DNA from: Euphorbia lathyris
Lineage: Eukaryota; Streptophyta; Magnoliopsida; Malpighiales; Euphorbiaceae
Reading direction: 5' to 3'
Assembly: GCF_963576675.1 (NCBI RefSeq)
Contig: NC_088911.1
Location: 28,690,501 to 28,754,500, forward strand
DNA length: 64,000 nt
This document shows positions 11,839-23,800 of this stretch, piece by piece (position 1 is the stretch's first letter; each line of letters starts with the position of its first letter). The notes beneath the pieces are model-generated. The model saw only the letters and a list, made by a program, of their open reading frames with translations. It ran no database searches and had not been told where the DNA came from. Position numbers and translations under genes: made by a program.

Positions 11839-12380
11839 GGGTAATTAATTTATTAGTCCTTATATTTTGATAAAACACACTATTTAGTCCCTATATTTTA
11901 AAAAACACATGGTAAGGTCCATAACCTTTTCCTCAGTGAACTGTTTAGTCTTTCCATCTGTTTGTTAGATTTTTTACCGTTTATGAATTCAGAAATTGCC
12001 CTTTACTATTTACCTTCAAATTTCAGAAGAGGAAATCTAATTTAGAAGAAGAAGCTATTTGTATGGAGAACAAGAAAAAGAACAGACCCAATGCTTACGA
12101 ATTTGAACGATTAAGAACAAAATCAAGAAGAAGAACACGCAAAGTTGATTTCAGATGCAATAGAGTTTAAAAGAAAGGAAAAGAAAAACGCAAATCCAAA
12201 TTGACTAACAGAATCTTCATGAGTGTCTAACGGCAAGGACTAAACAGTTCACCGAGAAAAACGTTAGGGACTAAACAGTTCATCGAGAAAAATGTTAGGG
12301 ACTTTACCGTGTATTTTTGAAAATATTGGGACTAAACAATGTGTTTTGTCAAAATATAGGGACTAATAAATTAATTACCC
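11839..12380. mobile_element. 542-bp Mutator-type element with long inverted repeats and 9-bp target duplication
   Basis: The left end reads GGGTAATTAATTTATTAGTC and the right end is its reverse complement, with inverted similarity extending about 150 bp (blocks CTATATTTT, AAAACACA, TTTAGTCCC, GTGAACTGTTTAGTC). TATTTTATT flanks both ends (11830-11838 and 12381-12389). The centre is purine-rich and non-coding. Long inverted repeats and a 9-bp duplication point to a non-autonomous MULE. Confidence 0.88.
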
Positions 12381-12609
12381 TATTTTATTTAACCAATGAA
12401 GCACAAGTACGGGTACGCATACGGATACGGCAAACGGTATTTCTAAAAATATGAGATACGGATACGGAAGGGATACAATAAATTTTATATATAATTAATA
12501 ATATATATTATTTATAATAAAAAATTTAAGATACATAAATATATAAATCACAAATCATATTCATGAAGTCATTACAAAAAAACAAAAATAATATTCATGA
12601 ACTACCTAT

Positions 12610-12874
12610 GGTGAGGGGTTTTACTTGGCGATCCCCTCAAGCTCGTTTAATTGAACATGTGTCCTTTTGCTTAAAACACATGACCTATGATAATTGAAAT
12701 GCGGCTTTTGGATATCGTGTCTCTACTTTGTATTTCCGAATGCATGTGATTACAGATGCTCGAAATTATGTCAAACACCTAGTCAAACCGGGAGGTCTTC
12801 TAGCTTGTTTGTGATTACGGGTTTAGTTTTTTAGTTTACTTGGGGACAAGTAAAGTTTTAAGTGCGAGGAGGTT
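12610..12874 (+). other. 3' internal end of the Athila-like element with polypurine tract
   Basis: This segment precedes the forward-facing left LTR. It ends TTGGGGACAAGTAAAG, then AGTGCGAGGAGGTT directly before the LTR start TGATAGGGG, which is the usual position of the plus-strand primer. A short frame (EHVSFCLKHMTYDN, stop, NAAFGYRV, then NYVKHLVKPGGLLACL) may be a remnant of the post-pol region. I do not recognise its function. Confidence 0.6.
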
Positions 12875-13269
12875 TGATAGGGGTCAAAAACCCCTATCTT
12901 TGGGTACGGTTTTAGGACGGGTTTTAGTGTTATTTAGTTAATAAGCGAGCAATTCTCGCATTTAAATGCTTTTGTGTGAGTTAATTAGAAATTGGAAATG
13001 TTTTATTTACTTTTCGCTGTTTAGGCTCATTTTGTGATCAATTTAGGCAAATACGGCCAAATTGGCATGCATCTAATAATTCCGTTATCTTTCGAAGCTA
13101 ATTGATTCGTTAAAAGTCGCACCAAACGAAGCGTTTGCTCAAATAAGCGATTGGCGGGTCAATTTAGCCTTTGGACTAATGTTGTTTGGAGTTTTTGTGC
13201 ATGCGCAGGGATAAGTTCGGGCGAAAAGACACGTTATTGGCATTTCGGCGACCGCGCGGGAGCACATCG

Positions 13270-13450
13270 GGCTAGACTGCTCGACAAACTGGCCTATTTT
13301 AGGCCAGCTCGCCGAGCTGGCCATGCCGGCTCATCGAACAGGCCCTTAGGGGCCTGCTCGTACAAGCTGGCGCGACCAGCTCGTCGAGCAGGCCCTCTGG
13401 TGGCCTGCTCGCCGAGCAGGCAATGCCTGCTCGCCGAGCAGACCTGCGGG
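13270..13450. repeat. GC-rich palindrome array in the left LTR
   Basis: Short self-complementary units built on CTGCTCGCCGAGCAG, GGCCAGCTCGCCGAGCTGGCC and GGCCTGCTCG follow each other for about 180 bp inside otherwise AT-rich LTR sequence. They could form adjacent stem-loops in DNA or in the LTR transcript. The right LTR has the same kind of array with a different unit order. Confidence 0.8.
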
Positions 13451-13558
13451 AATTGGTCAAAAAGACCAATTCCGCCCCCACGATGCCACGATGGACCCCA
13501 CGACTTCCTACACGCATAAGGACACCAATTAGGTCAAGAAGAGGGTCCGAACCGCGTC

Positions 13559-13566
13559 TATAAATA
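13559..13566 (+). promoter_or_regulatory. Predicted LTR TATA box, rightward
   Basis: TATAAATA follows GCGTC and lies about 1 kb before the LTR end. Because this LTR is inverted relative to pol, transcription from here would run through pol in the antisense direction. Confidence 0.55.
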
Positions 13567-14496
13567 GGATTTTTCCAATGTAAATTAGTATCTTTTATCT
13601 TTGTAATTTTCTTAGCTTTTCATCTTGAGAAATCCTCTCCACCTCCTCCATATCCTTCAAACCTCCATTGAAGACACCTCCGAAGCTCCGTTCACCGAGG
13701 ATTGCTCAAGCTCCATCCTTAAGTCCTAGGAAGACGCCTGCATTGGTAGACAGGTTCCTTGAAAGGGATTTTTCTTCTTTTATATTCTGTCTAGCCTCTG
13801 ATACATGTTATGAACCCTAGGCTCATTGTAACTTCGTGACAATACTTTCATCTTTGATATATATTATAGTTCTTGTTCATTCAATTGTTTTAATGCTTTA
13901 ATCTTTGTCTTACGCTTTGTCTGATTGGTTTAACTCATTCGATAATCCCAAAATCAAGTTGGCACATATTGCGAGCTGAATCTGACCTAGTCAGTGCCTA
14001 TAGGATTGACGACCCTATAGAAGATTAAGCCCAAATTGCTGAGCCTTAGAGCTAGTTTCGGCCTTACAAGGGAATCACGAACTAGGGACTTTAAGAGGAT
14101 AGGTCGGGTTAATCGCCTCGGACACAAGTGACTTAGGTTTTAATTCAATTGCTTAAACAATCTATTTTCATTATCATCGTATCCCTTCATGTTCCTTTGG
14201 ATAATTGCATTGGTAAAAGATCACTTAGGAGTAGTTTAACTTAACTAGGGGTAGAGTAACTTAATTAGGCGTAGAATAACTTAGTTAGAATCCGATAACT
14301 TAGCTAGGAGTAGTATAATTCAACCTAGGAGTAGATTAACTTAAGAAAAACCAACTCAAAACCCCCTAAGCCTAGATAACACCTGAAACCAAGTAACTCG
14401 ATACTTGCAGAAATAAATCCTGTGGACGATAACCTGGACTTAACCAGAAATTTATTACTTGATAACGACGGGGTACACTTATCCCTAAGATCGGCC

Positions 14497-17400
14497 TCAC
14501 TCCACAACCGCGTGAGGCCGCGTCAAGTTTTTGGCGTCTTGAAGACGGAGGATTTGGACACCCGAAGTGTCTTTACCGAGATAAAGTTTGAGTCGATGTC
14601 CATTTACTTTCTGGGTGGTTCCATCATTCAACATAATCTCAACCATACTGGAGGGATGTGCGCCAAGAACTGAGAATGGTCCATACCATCTACTCTTGAG
14701 CTTGCCAGGGAAGAATCTCAATCGGGAGTTATAAAGCAGTACTTGGTCGCCTTTTTGGAAGGTTTTCCGCTGTACTCTTTTATCGTGCACCCTCTTGGTT
14801 CGTTCTTTGTACAGCTTGGCATTCTCGTAAGAGTTATATCGGAGCTCATCCAGTTCATGTAGTTGTGTTAACCGTAGGTCACCTAAAAGTTTAGGGTCAA
14901 AGTTTAGAAATTTCAGAGCCCAATAAACTTTGTGTTCTAATTCAACAGGCAAATGACAAGATTTCCCGAAAACTAAACGGTAGGGGGACATTCCTATGGG
15001 AGTCTTGAATGCTGTCCGGTATGCCCAAAGAGCATCGTCCAGTTTAAGACTCCAATCTTTTCTAGCATTCCCCACCGTTTTCTCAAGAATACGTTTTAGC
15101 TCTTTGTTTGACACTTCTACCTGACCACTCGTCTGAGGATGGTAAGGTGTTGCGACCCTATGGGCTACGCCATACTTTTGGAGCAACGTGTCAAACTGTT
15201 TATTGCAGAAATGGGATCCCCCATCACTAATGATAGTCCGGGGGGTTCCAAATCTAGCAAAGATATTCTTTCTCAGGAATTTTATCACTACTCGAGCATC
15301 GTTTGTGGGTAAGGCTTCGGCCTCTACCCATTTAGAGACATAATCAACCGCGACAAGAATGTATTGGTTGGTGTGTGACATAGGGAAAGGTCCCATAAAG
15401 TCTATGCCCCAAACATCAAATAGCTCACAGACGAGTATGCCTTGTTGAAGCATCTCATTTCTCCTAGAGATATTCCCTACTATCTGACATGCATCACAGT
15501 ATTTAAGATAACTATTGACATCACTATGCATTTGTGGCCACCAAAGCCCACTTTGGAGGATTTTTGCCACTGTCCTATCTGGTCCAAAGTGGCCGCCTGG
15601 TTCCCTAGAGTGGCACATGTTAATCACGGACTCTACCTCCTCCTCAGGTATACATCTCCTAATCATGCCATCAGTGCAGAATCGAAATAAATAAGGTTCT
15701 TCCCAAAAATATTGTTTGCTTTCAAACAAAAACTTACGTCTTTTGTTCGCATCTAAATCAAGAGGAAGAATGTTACCGACTTTGTAGTTCGCGATGTCTG
15801 CAAACCAGGGGAGAGTTTTTACCGAATATAACGTTTCATCCGGGAATACCTCCTTGATTGCCTCATGCTCTAAGGATTGCTGATCTGACTCTAACCTGGA
15901 TAGGTGGTCCGCTATCACGTTTTCCACCCCTTTCTTGTCTCTGATCTCGATGTCAAATTCTTGGAGTAGTAAAATCCAACGGATTAGCCTAGGTTTTGCA
16001 TCCTGCTTGCTCATCAGATATCTCAAGGCTGCATGGTCAGTAAAAACAATTACCTTAGATAGCACCAAATAAGATCTAAATTTGTCAAAGGCAAAAACTA
16101 CGGCTAGCAATTCCTTTTCAGTTATTGAATAATTCTGATGTGCATCATTTAAGGTTTTGCTAGCATAGAAGATTGGGCGAAAAATTTTATCCACCCTCTG
16201 CCCAAGACAGGCTCCTACAGCCAGATCACTGGCATCACACATCAATTCAAAGGGAATGGACCAATCCGGGCTTACCATAACAGGTGCTTCGATTAATTTC
16301 TTTTTCAATAATTTAAATGCAGACATACATTCTTCATTGAAATTAAAATCAGCATCTTTTAGTAATAATTGAGTGAGGGGTTTAGTGATTTTTGAAAAGT
16401 CTTTTATGAACCGTCTATAAAACCCCGTATGTCCTAAAAAGCTCCTAACCAATTTTACATTGGTAGGAGGTGGCAGTTTTTCAATCACCTCAATTTTTGC
16501 CGGATCGACCTCAATGCCATTTCCCGACACCTTGTGTCCTAACACTATGCAGTTTTGGACCATAAACTGGCACTTTTCCCAATTGAGTGCCAAGTTTTTG
16601 TCTTCACAACGTTCTAAGACTCGGTCCAAGTTTTCAAGACATTGGTCGAAAGTAGGTCCTACAACATTAAAATCATCCATGAAAATTTCTAGGAACTCTT
16701 CGACCATGTCAGAAAACATAGCCATCATACAGCGTTGGAATATGGCAGGGGCGTTACATAATCCGAAAGGCATCCGTCTATATGCAAAAGTCCCGTAGGG
16801 ACAAGTGAATGTGGTTTTCTCTTGGTCCAAAGGGTCCACGGGAATTTGCATATAACCGGATAGCCCATCTAAAGTACAGAAAAATTCATGCCCTGCCAAC
16901 CGTTCCAACATTTGATCAATAAATGGTAATGGAAAGTGGTCTTTACGGGTGGCCTCGTTTAATTTCCTATAATCTATGCATACACGCCAACCCGTAACTT
17001 TTCTAGTTGGGATTAATTCCCCTTTTTCATTTTCCATCACCGTTGTTCCCCCTTTCTTGGGCACGCATTGAACCGGGCTTACCCATTGGCTATCAGAAAT
17101 CGGAAAGATGATACCTGCATCGAGGAGTTTTATAACCTCAGCTTTTACCACCTCTTTCATGTTAGGGTTGAGCCGTCGTTGAGGTTGGGCAGATGGCTTG
17201 ATCTCTTCCTCAAGAAAAATCCTATGCGTGCAGATTTTGGGGTCGATGCCTTTGATGTCGTGGATTGACCATCCAAAGGCCCCTTTATGTTGCATCAGCA
17301 CCTCCACCAATTTTTCTTCCTGTTCAACTGTCAACAAAGAAGAAATAATAATGGGTAAATCTGTGGGAGGTTGAAGAAAAACATATTTCAGATTGTTGGA

Positions 17401-18849
17401 CAAGGGCTTAAGCTCCAATTCCGGAGGTTCCTCTAACGAGGTTTTGGGTTTAGGTTTGATCTCACGATCAAGATCCTCTTTTCTACCCTTAACCCAATAA
17501 CATTTTTCAGGTGGGAGGTCTTCAAATGGTTCATTCGAGTTTTCACATTCCTCACCACCTAGACCGAGTTCTAAAGAGGTATTTCTCATGTTAAGGTCAA
17601 CTTCCTCAATACATTCATCTATTAGCGCATCTACAAAGTTACAACTTTTGGAGCGTTCTTGAGGAAATTTCATAGACTCGTAAACGTTAAATGTTACCTC
17701 TTCGTCCTGCACCCTTAGGACCAATTTACCTCCATAGACGTCTATCAGTGTCCTACCGGTTGCAAGGAACGGTCTCCCAAGAAGAATGGGGACGGAGTCA
17801 TCTTCTTCCATGTCGAGGACCATAAAATCGACCGGGAAGATCAGTTTGTCCACCTTCACCAATACATCTTCAACTATGCCTCTAGGCCGTGCGATCGACC
17901 TATCCGCCAGCTGCAGTGTCATGTTTGTTGGTTTAGGCTCTCCGAGTCCCAACTTCCTGAAAATTGATAAAGGCATAAGATTAATACTTGCTCCTAAATC
18001 GCATAATGCCCTATCTATGTGCATGTTGCCTATCCTACACGGGATGGTAAAACTCCCTTGATCTTTAAGTTTGGGGGGCAATTTATGGGTGATTATGGCC
18101 GAGCATTGCTCTGTTAAGGCCACTATCTCGTTTTCCCCAAACTTTTTCTTCTTCGACAACATGTCTTTAAGAAATTTTGCATAGTTTGGCATTTCCTCTA
18201 GTGCTTCCATTAATGGAATATTGATTTCTAATCTACTAAGGATTTCCGAAAACCGAGCAAATTTCTTATCTAAGTTGGCCTTTTTCTGTTTCTGAGGAAA
18301 TGGCAGCTTTGGTGCATAAGGCCTAACTACTTTTTCTACAGCTATTTCAGGAGCTGGAGTTTCAGATGCGGGACCGGGGTTGCTTACCACTTCCGGTTCC
18401 CTACTTACCTGAGGTGACAGATGTGTTTGCGATGGAGGTGCCACGAGTGTGTCCACTTCCTTGCCGCTCCTTAGGGCGATGGCTTGAATTGCCTCCTCTT
18501 GTAAGAGGAACGCCTCTTGGCATTCCCTTTCTTATTGTCTGATTGCGGCAAGCTGGTTGCTCAGGGTCCTGCATGCCTCCTCGTTGGCTGCCAGTCGGAC
18601 GGATATCTCTCTTAAGAGGGTCATTATTCCTTCTGAACACTCTGTTTGCCTTTGATGATTACCCAAGTAACTTACATTCTCACCTCTAGGTACGTAGTAG
18701 TTGACGTGGCATACCTCACCGGGGTGATTCTGGCCACATCTCTCGTAAAATGGTGTCCTTGGTTGGCTATCACGGCTGTATGAAGCCACAAGAAAATCCA
18801 TTTTTGTGTTGAGATCGTTCATGGGCGGATTTGAAGCTCTGTTGTCCAT
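14497..18849 (-). pseudogene. Athila-like gag-pol polyprotein: gag remnant, PR, RT, RNase H, integrase
   Basis: A reading frame in one register runs from ATG at 18849 to 14497, broken by one TAA at 18532-18534. The gag part is a stub: MDNRASNPPMNDLN, then the knuckle-like CGQNHPGEVC, and it lacks the large gag domain. Pol follows with [10 protein letters not shown], protease ([19 protein letters not shown]), RT ([28 protein letters not shown], catalytic FMDDF), RNase H ([42 protein letters not shown]), integrase HHCC ([20 protein letters not shown]) and core ([31 protein letters not shown]). The last codons (LTRPHAVVE) are encoded by the inverted left LTR, so the natural pol end is lost. The enzymatic domains look complete. 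Confidence 0.92.
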
Positions 18850-19137
18850 AATCGCTGGAAGAACGATTTTATAAGTACAAGTAATGTTACAGAATTGAAG
18901 TAATAGTATATCAACAAGTATTTGTATATGCAAGTATAAGTTATAGTCAAATATAAGCAAGTATGATATAAACAAGTATATATATAGACAATGATATGAA
19001 CGAGTACAAGTATAGACAAGTATAGTTATTATAAACAAGTATATATATACAAGTATAAATGATATTAACAAAGGTATTCACAATGAATGCCTAAACTAAC
19101 AAATCAACCTTTGGTTCGATATTGCAGAAGAAATAAA
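18850..19137 (-). other. 5' leader of the Athila-like element with CAAGTATA repeats
   Basis: Between the PBS and the gag stub the plus strand carries about ten spaced copies of CAAGTAT or CAAGTATA. A hydrophobic open frame across it (starting MLISFILVYIYLF) is just the translation of this repeat. Most of gag appears to have been lost from this region. Confidence 0.6.
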
Positions 19138-19155
19138 TCCCCGGCAACGGCGCCA
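19138..19155 (-). other. Primer-binding site, tRNA-Asp type
   Basis: On the minus strand the 18 bases TGGCGCCGTTGCCGGGGA lie a few bases after the right LTR. They are complementary to the 3' end expected of plant tRNA-Asp. This fixes the right LTR as the 5' LTR for the gag-pol frame. Confidence 0.82.
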
Positions 19156-20120
19156 AAAACTTAACGCGGCCTCACGCGGTTGTGGAGTGAGGCCGATCTT
19201 AGGGATAAGTGTACCCCGTCGTTATCAAGTAATAAATTTCTGTTTAAGTCCAGGTTATCGTCCACAGGATTTATTTCTGTAAGTATCGAGTTACTTGGTT
19301 TCAGGTGTTATCTAGGCTTAGGGGGTTTTGAGTTGGTTTTTCTTAAGTTAATCTACTCCTAGGTTGAATTATACTACTCCTAGCTAAGTTATCGGATTCT
19401 AACTAAGTTATTCTACGCCTAATTAAGTTACTCTACCCCTAGTTAAGTTAAACTACTCCTAAGTGATCTTTTACCAATGCAATTATCCGAAGGAACATGA
19501 AGGGATACGATGATAATGAAAATAGATTGTTTAAGCAATTGAATTAAAACCTAAGTCACTTGTGTCCGAGGCGATTAACCCGACCTATCCTCCTAAAGTC
19601 CCTAGTTCGTGATTCCCTTGTAAGGCCGAAACTAGCTCTAAGGCTCAGCAATTTGGGCTTAATCTTCTATAGGGTCGTCAATCCTATAGGCACTGACTAG
19701 GTCAGATTCAGCTCGCAATATGTGCCAACTTGATTTTGGGATTATCGAATGAGTTAAACCAATCAGACAAAGCGTAAGACAAAGATTAAAGCATTAAAAC
19801 AATTGAATGAACAAGAACTATAATATATATCAAAGATGAAAGTATTGTCACGAAGTTACAATGAGCCTAGGGTTCATAACATGTATCAGAGGCTAGACAG
19901 AATATAAAAGAAGAAAAATCCCTTTCAAGGAACCTGTCTACCAATGCAGGCGTCTTCCTAGGACTTAAGGATGGAGCTTAAGCAATCCTCGGTGAACGGA
20001 GCTTCGGAGGTGTCTTCAATGGAGGTTTGAAGGATATGGAGGAGGTGGAGAGGATTTCTCAAGATGAAAAGCTAAGAAAATTACAAAGATAAAAGATACT
20101 AATTTACATTGGAAAAATCC

Positions 20121-20128
20121 TATTTATA
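20121..20128 (-). promoter_or_regulatory. Predicted LTR TATA box, leftward
   Basis: TATAAATA on the minus strand lies in the same context as in the left LTR. It would drive sense transcription of gag-pol, converging on the rightward promoter of the inverted left LTR. Confidence 0.55.
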
Positions 20129-20234
20129 GACGCGGTTCGGACCCTCTTCTTGACCTAATTGGTGTCCTTATGCGTGTAGGAAATTGTGGGGTCCATCGTG
20201 GCATCGTGGGGGAAGAATTGGTCTTTTTGACCAA

Positions 20235-20425
20235 TTCCCGCAGGTCTGCTCGGCGAGCAGGCACTGCTCGCCGCGAGCAGGCACAGCCTGCTCGGCGAGC
20301 TGGCCTGTGAAGGCCAGCTGGCCGCGCCAGCTTGTACGAGCAGGCCCCTAAGGGCCTGTTCGATGAGCCGGCATGGCCAGCTCGGCGAGCTGGCCTAAAA
20401 TAGGCCAGTTCGTCGAGCAGTCTAG
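20235..20425. repeat. GC-rich palindrome array in the right LTR
   Basis: Units such as CTGCTCGGCGAGCAGG, GCTCGGCGAGCTGGCC and GGCCAGCTGGCC recur. The array matches the left LTR array in style but differs in unit number and order, so it has been reshuffled since the copies diverged. Confidence 0.78.
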
Positions 20426-20823
20426 CCCGATGCGCTCCCGCGCGGTCGCCGAAATGCCAATAACGTGTCTTTTTGCCCAAACTTATCCCTGCACATTCAC
20501 AAAAACTCCAAACAACATTAGTCCAAAGGCTAAATTGACCCGCCAATCGCTTATTTGAGCAAACGCTTCGTTTGGTGCGACTTTTGACGGATCAATTAGC
20601 TTCGAAAGATAACGGAATTATTAGATGCATGCCAATTTGACCGTATTTGCCTAAATTGATCACAAAATGAGCCTAAACAGCGAAAAGTAAATAAAACATT
20701 TCCAATTTCTAACTAACTCACACAAAAGCATTTAAATACGAGAATTGCTCGCTTATTAACTAAATAACACTAAAACCCGTCCTAAAACCGTACCCAAAGA
20801 TAGGGGTTTTTGACCCCTATCAC

Positions 20824-23800
20824 ATACCAATTTATTTCTTCCAAACCATACAACCCAAATAATCATTGCCCATAAACATCTCTTTTCCAAATTCAAACTA
20901 GCAAACACCAATCTAATTAACTCCTTCATTGTAATATCATTCCTTAATATAGGATTTCCCAAACTCGCCATATTCCAAATTGTGTTTATAAATGGACAAA
21001 AATGAAATAAATGCATCACAGATTCCATTCTAGCTTCACAAAAAACACAATTAGCATCAATAGGGATATACCTTCTCAAAAGTGAATCAGCAGTAGGAAT
21101 TATATCATTGCAGACACGCCACAAAAAATTCCTCACCTTTGCCGGTATCCTTAGATTCCAAATAGACTTCCACACATCTGAAAATGTATCCTCCACAACC
21201 CAAGTTATGCTTCGATATGAGCTTTTGACCGAATAGCTACCATTAGCCTCCTCCTTCCAATACCAGACACTTGAATCCACAAAAGCAGATAAAGGAATAC
21301 TTAATATATTATTCTGGTCTTCCTCGTTAAATAAATCCCGCACAACTCCAATATCCCATCTTCGACAATTGGGTTGAAATAACGATGAAACAGGAGCATT
21401 CATAATATGCTCAGGTAACACCGATGAAATACGCCCAGAAACACCAGCAGGCACCCAAGGATCAACTCCAATTTTAATAGAATTCCCATCCCCAACCCGG
21501 CGTCTACAACCTTTCTCCAACAAACCACGAGCAGCCCATAAGCTACTCCAAACGAAGCTTGGATTATTTCCTTTATCAGCTTGTAAAAAATCACAGTTTC
21601 GAAAATACTTTGCCTTAAACAGCCTTGTGACCAAAGCACCAGGTTCAGTAATCATTCGCCAACCTTGCTTTCCAAGCATAGCTAGATTGAATTCATGAAG
21701 CTTCTTAAACCCAAGACCCCCAACCGATTTAGGCCTACTCAATCTCTCCCAACTCATCCATTTAATCCCCTTACCACTTCCACTCCACCAGAACGCATTA
21801 AACATTCTTTCCAGTTCCTGACAGACTCCTAAGGGCAGCAGAAAGACATTCATAGCAAAATTTGGCATAGCCTGTAGAACTGTTTTTAGAAGAACTTCTT
21901 TCCCTCCTCTAGATAATAATTTAGTATGCCACGATTGTATCCTTTTCCAAGCTCTATCCTTTATAAATCGTAACACTTCCTTTTTACTTCTTCCAATCAT
22001 TGAAGGCAACCCGAGATACTTTCCTTGATTAGAAGTTTGAGGGACCTCCAAAATGTTACAAATGAGACTTTTCATATCAGATCCAACATTCCTCCCAAAT
22101 AGGATTGCAGATTTAGTGAAATTAACCACCTGTCCAGAAGCAAGCTCATACTCATTCAGCACCTATTGAACAACTTTGCAGTTAGCCTCAGAAGCTTTGA
22201 AGAAGAGATAACAGTCATCCGCGAAAAACAAATGACTAATAATTGGAGCATTTCTAGAAATCTTGCAGCCCTGCCATAAAGCTTGTCGCTCTTTATACCG
22301 TATTAGAGAACTTAATCCTTCCGCACAAAGGATAAAGAGATATGGTGACAAAGGGTCTCCTTGTCTCACACCACAAGTAGGAATTACAGGACCAACCTCA
22401 TGATCACTTGAAACAATTTGATACTGCACAGTACTGATACAAATTAAGACCAAATTCACCCACCTCTCACAAAACCCAAATCTGACCAGCATCGCTCTAA
22501 TAAAGCTCCACTCAAGACGATCATAAGCTTTACTCATGTCTATTTTTAAAGCAGCAGTACCTTCTCTCCCTTGAGTCTTTCGCTTCAGATAATGAGTTAA
22601 TTCGAGAGCAATAAGAATATTATCAGTGACTAAGTGACCAGGCACAAATGCACTTTGTGATTCTGACACAATACCATTCAAAAGCGGTTGCAATCGATTA
22701 GCCAATAGTTTAGCCACAATTTTGTACAGCACATTGCAAAAAGCAATAGGACGAAAGTCAGTCAAAACCTCAGGATTTTCTTTTTTAGGGATAAGAATAA
22801 TATTGGTATTATTTACCCCATCAGGCAGCACACCAGAATTAAAGAAATCTTGACAAACCTTCACAACATCCACTCCGACTAAATCCCAAAAAGATTGATA
22901 AAAAGCAGGATTCGGTCCATCAGGTCCCGGGGCTTTATCAGGATGCATGCTTTTGACAGCCTTGTACACTTCCTCTGTCGAAACAGGTTGAATTAACACA
23001 GCATTATCCTTCGAAGAAACCTTTTCAGAAACACAATCCAAAACCTCCATAGAAAAAGAATTTGCTGATGTGAAAAGCTGTTGAAAGTAACCAACAATAC
23101 CATTATCCAAATTACCATCCCACCCCTGCCAGACACCATTACCATCCCTAAGCTTCTCAATTTTGTTAATTTTCTTCCGACCTGTGGCAAAAGAATGAAA
23201 GAACTTAGTATTGGCATCCCCTTCACGAAGCCAATGAGCCTTAGCTCTTTGTTTCCAATAAACCTCCAAAGCTCCCAAAATAGAAAAATATTCCTCCTGT
23301 CTAGAATTAAATAACAAAATGCCCCTCTCATCACGTCTACCCCTTAGCGCAGCTACATCACCCTTAGCAATATTCAATCTTGCCTTCAAGTTTTTGACAT
23401 ACTCATCTCCCCAATTCCGCAACACTTCCCCACAAACCTTTATCTTTGATTGAACATCAATTAGATTCCTCTCTCCCCAAACAGATTCAACAATCTGACG
23501 ACACTTCAAATCGGAAAGGAGGACATTCTCAAACCGAAACTTTCGCACCCATATACGACGGCAGCTAGAATGGAGCATTAAAAGAATGGGAAGATGATCA
23601 GAAGATGATGAATTTAAATTCATTACCTTAGCATGTGGAAAGAGATCAAGCCAATGAATAGAATTAAGCATCCGATCCAATCGCTCCTCAACCCAATCAA
23701 CAGAACCACGTCCTCTTTCCCACGTAAACGGGTGACCAAAAGCTCCAATATCCACAAGACCACAATCTGTAACTGCACTTTGAAAACCATTAAGTAGCCA

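Larger units (their letters stand above)
12875..14525 (+). repeat. Left LTR of the Athila-like element, plus orientation
   Basis: It starts TGATAGGGGTCAAAAACCCC and is an inverted copy of 19162-20822. It contains a GC-rich palindrome array (about 13270-13450), a TATA box (13559-13566) and a run of TAACTTAG-like repeats at 14225-14345. The match to the right LTR continues past the LTR end through AAGTTTTTGGCG, which includes the first bases of the PBS region, before joining the 3' end of pol near 14537. Confidence 0.88.
12610..20822 (-). mobile_element. Athila-like Ty3 LTR retrotransposon with its two LTRs in opposite orientation
   Basis: The gag-pol frame, the PBS and the right LTR all read leftwards. 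The left LTR (12875-14525) and the 265 bp before it, including a polypurine tract GCGAGGAGG just before TGATAGGGG, read rightwards. The unit is therefore: 3' internal end, polypurine tract, forward LTR, then the 3' end of pol, gag remnant, PBS and reverse LTR. The right LTR end (20822, terminal CA on the plus strand) abuts LINE-2 coding sequence. The left edge at about 12610 is not an LTR end, so no target duplication can be read. The lineage is assigned from the D-L-G-A-S protease, the linker [10 protein letters not shown] and the tRNA-Asp-type PBS. Confidence 0.85.
19162..20822 (-). repeat. Right LTR of the Athila-like element, minus orientation (5' LTR of gag-pol)
   Basis: Read leftwards it starts TGATAGGGGTCAAAAACCCC and is the inverted copy of 12875-14525. 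It carries its own palindrome array at about 20235-20425 and a TATA box at 20121-20128. Differences from the left copy are scattered substitutions and a rearranged palindrome array. It is inserted directly into LINE-2 ORF2 coding sequence at 20823. Confidence 0.9.

Noticed and set aside
13151..13519. Arg/Ala/Gly-rich frames in both Athila-like LTRs
   Set aside because: They are translations of the GC-rich palindrome array. The peptide is not conserved between the two LTRs once the array is reshuffled.
18532..19071. Apparent membrane protein starting MLISFILVYIYLF
   Set aside because: The hydrophobic part is a translation of the CAAGTATA leader repeats. The real gag remnant starts at 18849.
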